Positions 6,796 through 11,455 of a stretch of 11,455 nucleotides of DNA are shown here, in pieces; the stretch's first letter is position 1; every line of letters starts with the position of its first letter. This stretch comes from an uncultured Butyricicoccus sp. GTDB taxonomy: Bacteria; Bacillota; Clostridia; Oscillospirales; Butyricicoccaceae. The translations under genes were made by a program, and so were the position numbers. The notes below the pieces were generated by a model, which had not been told where the DNA came from, ran no database searches, and saw only the letters and a program-made list of their open reading frames with translations. The stretch is from NCBI GenBank assembly GCA_959018045.1, contig CAUEJN010000031.1, positions 1 to 11,455 on the forward strand, read 5' to 3'.

Positions 6796-8226
6796 ATGAA
6801 ATACGAAGCTGTCATCGGTCTCGAGGTGCACGCGGAACTGTCCACCAAGAGCAAGATTTTCTGCGCATGCTCAACCGAGTTTGGCGCACCCATCAATAGC
6901 CACACCTGCCCAGTCTGCACCGGTATGCCGGGTGCACTGCCCGTGCTCAACAAGCAGGTTGTACATTACGCGGCAAAAATGGGTCTGGCGACCGGCTGTA
7001 CGGTCAACCGCCTGTGCAAGTCCGACCGTAAGAATTATTTCTACCCCGACCTGCCCAAGGCATACCAGATTTCCCAGTTCGATGTTCCGATCTGCGAGAA
7101 CGGTGAGGTATTCTTCTACGTTGACGGCGAGAAAAAGTCCTGCCGTCTGGAGCGTATCCACTTTGAGGAGGACGCAGGCAAGCTGCTGCACGACGAGATC
7201 GACGGCACGGTCGTTGACTTCAACCGCTGCGGCGTACCGCTGATCGAGATGGTTACCAAGCCCGATCTGCATTCCTCTGCCGAGGCTAAGGAATTCCTCG
7301 AGATGATTAAGACCACGCTGTCTTACCTCGATATCTGTGACTGTAAGATGGAGGAAGGCTCCATCCGCTGCGATATCAACGTCTCCATCCGTCCGGAAGG
7401 CTCGACCGAGCTGGGTACCCGTGTCGAGATGAAGAACGTCAACACCTTCTCGGGTGCGGTTCGCGCAATCGACTACGAGATTGCACGTCAGATCGACGTG
7501 GTTGAGCACGGCGGCACCATTCAGCAGGAGACCCGCCGCTGGGATGATGTCAAGCTCAAGAATACCGTCATGCGTACCAAGGAAGATGCGCAGGACTACC
7601 GTTATTTCCCCGATCCGGACCTGATCGCGGTCGAGATCGACGATGCGTGGATGCACCAGATCGAGAGTGAGATCCCCGAGCTGCCGATCACCCGTTACGA
7701 GCGTTACCTCAACGAGTACGGCATGACCGCAATGGAAGCACGTCAGCTGATGGATTCCTTTGCCAAGGCGAGCATGCTCGACCAGGCAGCTGCATCGGGT
7801 AAGATTAAGCCCAAGGCTGCTGCAAACTGGATTCTGTCCGATATTTCCAAGTACCTCAACGACAAGGGCGTTGAGCTGGGCGATACCAAGCTGACCGCGG
7901 ACAAGCTGGTCGATCTGATCGTGCTCATCGAGGGCGGCACCATTTCGGGTGCAGCGGGCAAGAAGGTGCTCAAAGCACTGTTCGAGACCGACGAGACCGC
8001 AGAGCAGATCGTTGACCGCATGGGTCTCAAGCAGGTATCTGACGAGGGTGCAATCCTTGCGATCGTACAGGACGTACTGGCGAAGAACGAGAAGGCAATC
8101 GCCGACTACAAGGCTGGTAAGAACGTCACCGGCTTCCTGGTTGGCCAGTGCATGAAGGCGTCGCGCGGCCAGGGCAACCCGCAGATCATCAACAAGCTGC
8201 TCGCACAGGAGCTGTCCAAGCTCTAA
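6796..8226 (+). CDS. gatB: Aspartyl/glutamyl-tRNA(Asn/Gln) amidotransferase subunit B
   Basis: GatB binds the misacylated tRNA, activates the Glu (or Asp) side chain with ATP and adds the ammonia channelled from GatA. The 476-residue length is normal. The N-terminal catalytic cradle has IGLEVHAELSTKSKIFC and CPVCTGMPGALPVLN (zinc-site cysteines), KSDRKNYFYPDLPKAYQISQ, and the GSIRCDINVS and RVEMKNVNTF motifs. A helical domain follows, and a C-terminal YqeY-like tRNA-binding tail ends in CMKASRGQGNPQIINKLL. ATG 6796 is preceded by AAGGAGGAG (6777-6785), which overlaps the gatA TAA, so the two genes are tightly linked. Unlike gatC and gatA it has no internal TAG. Confidence 0.97.
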   Translation: MKYEAVIGLEVHAELSTKSKIFCACSTEFGAPINSHTCPVCTGMPGALPVLNKQVVHYAAKMGLATGCTVNRLCKSDRKNYFYPDLPKAYQISQFDVPICENGEVFFYVDGEKKSCRLERIHFEEDAGKLLHDEIDGTVVDFNRCGVPLIEMVTKPDLHSSAEAKEFLEMIKTTLSYLDICDCKMEEGSIRCDINVSIRPEGSTELGTRVEMKNVNTFSGAVRAIDYEIARQIDVVEHGGTIQQETRRWDDVKLKNTVMRTKEDAQDYRYFPDPDLIAVEIDDAWMHQIESEIPELPITRYERYLNEYGMTAMEARQLMDSFAKASMLDQAAASGKIKPKAAANWILSDISKYLNDKGVELGDTKLTADKLVDLIVLIEGGTISGAAGKKVLKALFETDETAEQIVDRMGLKQVSDEGAILAIVQDVLAKNEKAIADYKAGKNVTGFLVGQCMKASRGQGNPQIINKLLAQELSKL

Positions 8227-8249
8227 GCGAACGAAAGGAGTTTTCTACG

Positions 8250-8648
8250 ATGGCGGATAATCGAAACGATATGGAACTCGACCTGGGCAAGCTCCCGGTG
8301 TTTGAGCTGAGCATTCCGGCGGACATGGAGTTCGTATTTGGCGTAGACTCGGTACACCCGTACGGTGAGCATACCATTCTCGCAGGTCAGGTATTCCGCG
8401 GCGAGATCGTGCCGGGCGCAATCGTCTCTTACGGCGAGATCGGTCCCAAGCATGTACCGGTTGAGTCCTTCGCTTGCTATATCAGCAGCGTACAGGCACC
8501 CAACGAGGAAAAGCAGACCATGGAGCCTGTCGAGAGCGTCTCCAAGGACAGCGCAATGGGCGGCCGCTGCGCACTGGTTGTGACCGGTCGTGAGGCCAAG
8601 CACTTCAAGGAAGGCGGCGTTGTGTTCGCACGCAGAATGGAAAAGTAA
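8250..8648 (+). CDS. Small protein resembling EF-Tu domain II (beta-barrel), function unknown
   Basis: A 132-residue soluble protein 23 bases after gatB, with AAAGGAG (8234-8240) nine bases before its ATG. After an acidic N-terminus (MADNRNDMELDLGKLP) the sequence reads like the second domain of EF-Tu-type GTPases: MEFVFGVDSVHPYGEHTILA, then GQVFRGEIVPGAIVSYGE (compare the GRVERGxIKxGDEV of EF-Tu), and near the end MGGRCALVVTGREAKHFKEG (compare AGDNVGVLLRGxKREDIxRG). There is no GTPase domain or P-loop, so it is a stand-alone barrel, not a truncated elongation factor. Domain II of EF-Tu contacts the aminoacyl end of tRNA, and the gene shares a transcription unit with gatCAB, so a link to aminoacyl-tRNA handling is tempting but only inferred. 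The resemblance is by eye. Confidence 0.8.
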   Translation: MADNRNDMELDLGKLPVFELSIPADMEFVFGVDSVHPYGEHTILAGQVFRGEIVPGAIVSYGEIGPKHVPVESFACYISSVQAPNEEKQTMEPVESVSKDSAMGGRCALVVTGREAKHFKEGGVVFARRMEK

Positions 8649-8654
8649 ATCACA

Positions 8655-8682
8655 GAAAACGGCGCATCTGCGCCGTTTTCTT
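8655..8682 (+). terminator. Rho-independent terminator of the ligA-gatCAB unit
   Basis: GAAAACGGCGC (8655-8665) pairs perfectly with GCGCCGTTTTC (8670-8680) around a 4-base ATCT loop, giving an 11-bp stem whose 3' arm supplies TTTT and is followed by CTTGT. It starts six bases after the TAA at 8646-8648. With A-rich and T-rich arms it may work in both directions. The tail is not a pure T-run. Confidence 0.85.
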
Positions 8683-8705
8683 GTATCTTGCGGGAGGAAA
8701 ACGAC

Positions 8706-9344
8706 ATGAAACAGATTCTGTGTTTCGGAGATTCCAACACCTGGGGCTATGACCCGATGAACGGCGGACGATACCCGTATGACGTGCGCTGGACGGGACG
8801 ATTGCAGCACATGCTGCCCGATTGCCGCATTTTGGAATGCGGACATAAGGGACGCACGACCGTGTTTCACGATGATTTAGAGCCCGGACGGGTGGGCTAT
8901 GACATTCTGCCGGTCGAGCTGAACATGCACGAGCCGCTGGATTTGCTCATCATCATGCTGGGGACCAATGACTGCAAGCGTCGTCTGGGTGCGGGAGCGG
9001 ATGAGATTGCCAAGGGGCTGGAAATGCTCATCCGTTTGACCCAGTCGCCGCTCATCTGGGGAGGAAAGTTGGTACCCAAAATTCTGGTGGTGGCGCCCAT
9101 CCCGATGGATGCCGCACACGTTCCGGGTAACGATATGGAGAGCATGTTTGACGCGGCCTCAGCCGCCCGTTCGGCGCGTCTGGCGCAGTCCTACCGCACG
9201 GTCTGCGAGTGCTACGGCGTGGCGTTCTGGGACGCATCCGAGGCCGTGCCCCATGTGACATCGATCGATGGCGTGCACCTGTCTCCGGCAGACCATGCGG
9301 CATTTGCGCAGGCAATCGCGCCGCAGATCGAAGCGCTGCTGTAA
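8706..9344 (+). CDS. SGNH/GDSL-family hydrolase (esterase or lipase-like)
   Basis: A 212-residue cytoplasmic-looking protein (no signal peptide) with the SGNH blocks. The nucleophile is S10 in FGDSNTWGYDP, block II is around residues 46-52 (GHKGRTT), block III is G86-T87-N88-D89 (MLGTND), and block V is D188 and H191 in DGVHLSPADHAAF. The family hydrolyses ester or thioester bonds of acyl chains or acetylated sugars; the FGDSNTWG start is shared with arylesterase and acetyl-esterase subgroups, but the substrate cannot be told from sequence. ATG 8706 has GGGAGG (about 8691-8696) upstream; TTG 8688 would place the ribosome binding site inside the coding region. It begins 25 bases after the preceding terminator and no promoter is evident, so it may depend on leaky termination. 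Confidence 0.93.
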   Translation: MKQILCFGDSNTWGYDPMNGGRYPYDVRWTGRLQHMLPDCRILECGHKGRTTVFHDDLEPGRVGYDILPVELNMHEPLDLLIIMLGTNDCKRRLGAGADEIAKGLEMLIRLTQSPLIWGGKLVPKILVVAPIPMDAAHVPGNDMESMFDAASAARSARLAQSYRTVCECYGVAFWDASEAVPHVTSIDGVHLSPADHAAFAQAIAPQIEALL

Positions 9345-9426
9345 AAAAAATTTTCTTTGCAAAATCAAAACACATCTTCCAACGCTCTAATAGGCAAAGA
9401 GACAAAATACAGAGAGGGGGATGCTT

Positions 9427-9888
9427 ATGGAGCGGGAGGAATTTGCCGCACGGGTACAGGATATTCGGGAACAGCTGTACCGCACGGCCTACGGTTATCT
9501 GGGCAATGCGCATGACAGTCTGGAAGCCGTCGATGAGGCGGTTTATCAGGGCTTTCGGGCACGCAAGAAGATTAGACAGCCCGAATTCTTCACGACCTGG
9601 ATGACGCGCATCCTGATTCATGTATGCTATCGGGAGCTCAAGCGTCGTACCAGACAGCAGGAAGTGCCGGTGGAGGAACAGGGCGCAGAAGATTACGACG
9701 GTCTGCCGCTCCGTGAAGCCATCGAGCGCCTGCCGGAAGAACTGCGCCAGGTAATCGTGCTGCGGTACTTTACCGGACTGACCCAGGCCGAGACCGCACA
9801 GGCGTTGGAAATTCCGCAGGGGACGGTCGTGACGCGCCAGCGCCGCGCACTGGCTCTGCTCCGTGTTGAACTGGAGGAGGATGTGTGA
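9427..9888 (+). CDS. ECF-type RNA polymerase sigma factor
   Basis: A 153-residue sigma-70 family protein of extracytoplasmic-function size. Region 2 spans roughly residues 10-75 (LYRTAYGYLGN, then FFTTWMTRILIHVCYRELKRR, the usual region 2.3/2.4 pattern). An acidic linker follows (VPVEEQGAEDYDG), then region 4 at about 95-150 with a helix-turn-helix (EELRQVIVLRYFTGL, AETAQALEIPQGTVVTRQRRAL). It should direct RNA polymerase to a small stress or envelope regulon. ATG 9427 is preferred over ATG 9421 because AGGGGG (9415-9420) then lies six bases upstream. The stop TGA 9886-9888 shares one base with the start of the next gene, so sigma factor and probable anti-sigma factor are translationally coupled. 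I see no convincing sigma-A promoter in 9345-9420, so self-activation or readthrough from upstream is possible. Confidence 0.9.
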   Translation: MEREEFAARVQDIREQLYRTAYGYLGNAHDSLEAVDEAVYQGFRARKKIRQPEFFTTWMTRILIHVCYRELKRRTRQQEVPVEEQGAEDYDGLPLREAIERLPEELRQVIVLRYFTGLTQAETAQALEIPQGTVVTRQRRALALLRVELEEDV

Positions 9889-11303
9889 TGAAGCGAAACG
9901 AAGCATGGGAAGACCTGCTGACGCAGGCGGAGCAGATCCCGGACGAACTGAAAACCCGTCTGAACCGAACCATTGCACGGGCAGAACGGCGGGAAAAACG
10001 ACGCAGATGGCTCAAACCCTTAATCGGCGTAACTGGAACGGCGGCAGCGTTTATACTGCTGGTCAACAGTTCGGTTACGTTTGCGCTGGCGGCCAGCCGG
10101 GTGCCGATCGTGCGCGAGCTGGTCGAGGCAGTCGCGTTTGACCCCAGTCTCAAGGCGGCGGTTGCACATGATTATGTGCAGCTGGTGGGCGATACCTACA
10201 CGCAGGACGGTGTGACCGTCACAATCGAGTACTTGATCGCCGATCCGATGAATGTTTCGGTCTTTTACAGCCTGTCTGATGAACAGGGAAGAGAACTGGA
10301 ATTGGTTCCAGATTTGTTCGATGCAAACGGGAATTCCCTGCCGGTCAGTGCAACCTTTGGCGAGGAAAGAATTGAGGAAAATGAGAGCGAAAAGGGACTT
10401 TTTGACACAATACGGGGCTATTTGGGTCTTGACAAAGTGCAGAAAACCCTGTATACTTGGAGACTCCACGCCTCGAAAGAAGGCGTGATCCAAACACAAA
10501 TGCAGCTCAAAGTAGAAGTACGTAATCTGGAGCACTGGAAGGACGCCGAATGGAATGCGTTCGATGAACCGGAGGCTCAAGAATCCCGTGCGCCGGAAGC
10601 AATGTTTACGCTGGACATTCCCTTAACGATTGAACCGCAGTTCCTCGAAAGCGGAAGGGTATTCCCGGTGAATCAGACGGTGGACGTCCTTGGCCAGAAG
10701 CTGACCATTGACGAGATCGCGATCTATCCGTCCAACACGCGCATTACCTGGCATACCGATCCGGAAAATGATGCGTGGCTGACCTATCTGCCGTTCTACC
10801 TGACCGACGAGCACGGAAACAGGGTAGACGGTATTCGAAACGGTGTCAGCGGTACCGGAAGAGACCGAGGATATGGCGGCGGTGCCATTTGGCTGGACAG
10901 TGCGTGGTATGAGACCGCAGAGCATCTGACGTTGCATCTTGATGATGCAGCGATTGTACCCAAGGATCAGGACACGGTTCTGCTGCAGGAGGACGGAAGG
11001 CTCGTCGGCTTGCCAGACTACATCCACCAGATGACATCCGGCCCGTACTGGGAGGCAAATACCGTCTGCATCCAGACGGACAAGGGAACCTATCATACAA
11101 ACACGTCTTCCTTTGATGGATACGTAGACGCGGACGGACAGACCGATTCGTTTGACAGCATCTCGACGTTTGTGACAAGCGAAGCAGAGAATACGTTCAC
11201 CAACAGCTATCCCATGCCGCAGGATGTGCGATATCCGCTGACCTTGTTTGTCGATTTTGCACCCGGTCAGAAGCTGGAAAACCCGATCGAAGTCCATACG
11301 TAA
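9888..11303 (+). CDS. Membrane-anchored DUF4179/DUF5643-type protein, probable anti-sigma factor
   Basis: A 471-residue protein. The cytoplasmic N-terminus (residues 1-41) is charged and ends in RREKRRRWLKP. One membrane segment follows at about 44-70 (GVTGTAAAFILLVNSSVTFALA), and by the positive-inside rule the remaining 400 residues are outside. Directly after the membrane comes the hallmark of DUF4179 proteins (VPIVRELVEAVAFDPSLKAAV, seen as two short blocks), then beta-rich segments such as DGVTVTIEYLIADP. The later part (VFPVNQTVDVLGQKLTIDEI, YPSNTRITW) resembles DUF5643. Proteins of this build sit next to ECF sigma genes and are thought to hold the sigma factor until an external signal arrives; that role is inferred here. 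ATG 9888 overlaps the sigma stop by one base, with GGAGGAGG (9873-9880) seven bases upstream. The gene contains a strong promoter-like element near 10429. Confidence 0.85.
   Translation: MKRNEAWEDLLTQAEQIPDELKTRLNRTIARAERREKRRRWLKPLIGVTGTAAAFILLVNSSVTFALAASRVPIVRELVEAVAFDPSLKAAVAHDYVQLVGDTYTQDGVTVTIEYLIADPMNVSVFYSLSDEQGRELELVPDLFDANGNSLPVSATFGEERIEENESEKGLFDTIRGYLGLDKVQKTLYTWRLHASKEGVIQTQMQLKVEVRNLEHWKDAEWNAFDEPEAQESRAPEAMFTLDIPLTIEPQFLESGRVFPVNQTVDVLGQKLTIDEIAIYPSNTRITWHTDPENDAWLTYLPFYLTDEHGNRVDGIRNGVSGTGRDRGYGGGAIWLDSAWYETAEHLTLHLDDAAIVPKDQDTVLLQEDGRLVGLPDYIHQMTSGPYWEANTVCIQTDKGTYHTNTSSFDGYVDADGQTDSFDSISTFVTSEAENTFTNSYPMPQDVRYPLTLFVDFAPGQKLENPIEVHT
10429..10457 (+). promoter_or_regulatory. 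Near-consensus sigma-A promoter-like element inside the anti-sigma gene
   Basis: A perfect TTGACA (10429-10434) is followed after exactly 17 bases by TATACT (10452-10457), one mismatch from TATAAT. It is the closest consensus match I noticed in the window, yet it lies in the middle of a coding region, sense to the gene. A perfect 7-bp hairpin (CACGCCT 10467-10473 with AGGCGTG 10481-10487) begins a few bases after the expected transcription start. A start codon in frame (ATG 10500) follows but without a good ribosome binding site. It could produce a short sense RNA or an N-terminally truncated product, or be chance. Confidence 0.45.
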
Positions 11304-11336
11304 CCGAAAAACAACGCAGCCTTTGTCTGACAATCG

Positions 11337-11366
11337 GCGGTGTGCCTAAAAGCGCACCGCTTTTTT
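11337..11366 (+). terminator. Rho-independent terminator after the sigma/anti-sigma pair
   Basis: GCGGTGTGC (11337-11345) pairs with GCGCACCGC (11352-11360), 9 bp with one wobble pair, around a 6-base CTAAAA loop, followed by six Ts (11361-11366). It starts 33 bases after the TAA of the DUF4179 gene. Confidence 0.93.
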
Positions 11367-11377
11367 GTGGCATGCCT

Positions 11378-11412
11378 GTGGAAAAGTTATGAACGATTTG
11401 CGAATTTTCCAC
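11378..11412. repeat. Inverted repeat GTGGAAAA / TTTTCCAC upstream of a promoter
   Basis: GTGGAAAA (11378-11385) and TTTTCCAC (11405-11412) form a perfect 8-base inverted repeat with a 19-base spacer. TGTGGAAAA (11377-11385), read on the other strand, is TTTTCCACA, one base from the DnaA box TTATCCACA. It lies just before the promoter at 11421, so it could be an operator or a pair of imperfect DnaA-type boxes for the next gene. No T-run follows it. Confidence 0.4.
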
Positions 11413-11420
11413 TGGAACTG

Positions 11421-11449
11421 TTTACTTTCTTAAAGTATTGTGTTAGGAT
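11421..11449 (+). promoter_or_regulatory. Promoter for a gene beyond the right edge
   Basis: TTTACT (11421-11426) and TAGGAT (11444-11449) are 17 bases apart, and TGT directly before the -10 makes it an extended -10. The surrounding sequence is AT-rich and the element comes after a terminator, as expected for a new transcription unit whose gene lies outside the window. Confidence 0.6.
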
Positions 11450-11455
11450 AAATTT

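Noticed and set aside
8148..8249. Longer N-terminus for the EF-Tu-like protein, beginning inside gatB
   Set aside because: The extension is the out-of-frame reading of the gatB end; AAAGGAG and ATG at 8250 give a clear start.
9345..9420. tRNA gene or clear promoter in the gap before the sigma gene
   Set aside because: The gap is AT-rich with no cloverleaf, and TTTGCA (9356-9361) has no -10 at a proper distance.

Overview
This 11.5 kb window looks like chromosomal DNA of a moderately GC-rich member of the Clostridia, possibly Oscillospiraceae or Butyricicoccaceae-like. The evidence is an ispH-rpsA (IspH/ribosomal protein S1) fusion, a yunB-type sporulation gene, a ligA-gatC-gatA-gatB cluster and an ECF sigma/DUF4179 pair, all on the + strand with strong AGGAGG-type ribosome binding sites. 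The genus is not resolvable by eye.

Layout: (1) 1-2121 holds the 3' end of a plsC-like acyltransferase gene, overlapping by 4 nt an IspH-S1 fusion that ends at a clear terminator. Inside the fusion are a textbook ribosome binding site and start codons at the domain junction, plus a promoter-like element further upstream, so free S1 protein may also be made. (2) 2183-2860 is a yunB-like sporulation gene. (3) 2905-8682 is one apparent transcription unit. It has an extended -10 promoter and a leader hairpin, then ligA, gatC, gatA, gatB and a 132-aa protein resembling the second (beta-barrel) domain of EF-Tu, and ends at a terminator. (4) 8706-9344 encodes an SGNH/GDSL hydrolase. (5) 9427-11303 encodes an ECF-type sigma factor overlapping a membrane-anchored DUF4179 protein, its likely anti-sigma factor, followed by a terminator. 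(6) 11367-11455 has an inverted repeat and a promoter for a gene beyond the window.

The main discovery candidate is in the gat genes. Both gatC and gatA carry one in-frame TAG (5216-5218 and 6170-6172). In each case the frame continues past the TAG with recognisable, family-conserved sequence to a TAA, giving normal family lengths (GatC 95 residues, GatA 489). Without readthrough, GatC loses its C-terminal tail and GatA its C-terminal 40%, including residues needed for glutamine binding. No gene whose end is visible stops at TAG (nine TAA, two TGA). So TAG here is probably decoded as an amino acid, and Gln (CAG is one base away) is the most attractive guess. GatCAB is the enzyme that makes Gln-tRNA(Gln) by transamidation, so placing UAG only in two of its subunits suggests either a genome-wide TAG reassignment or, more interestingly, a feedback circuit in which GatCAB synthesis depends on a tRNA whose charging depends on GatCAB. 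This is inference: neither a suppressor tRNA nor the release factors are in the window.
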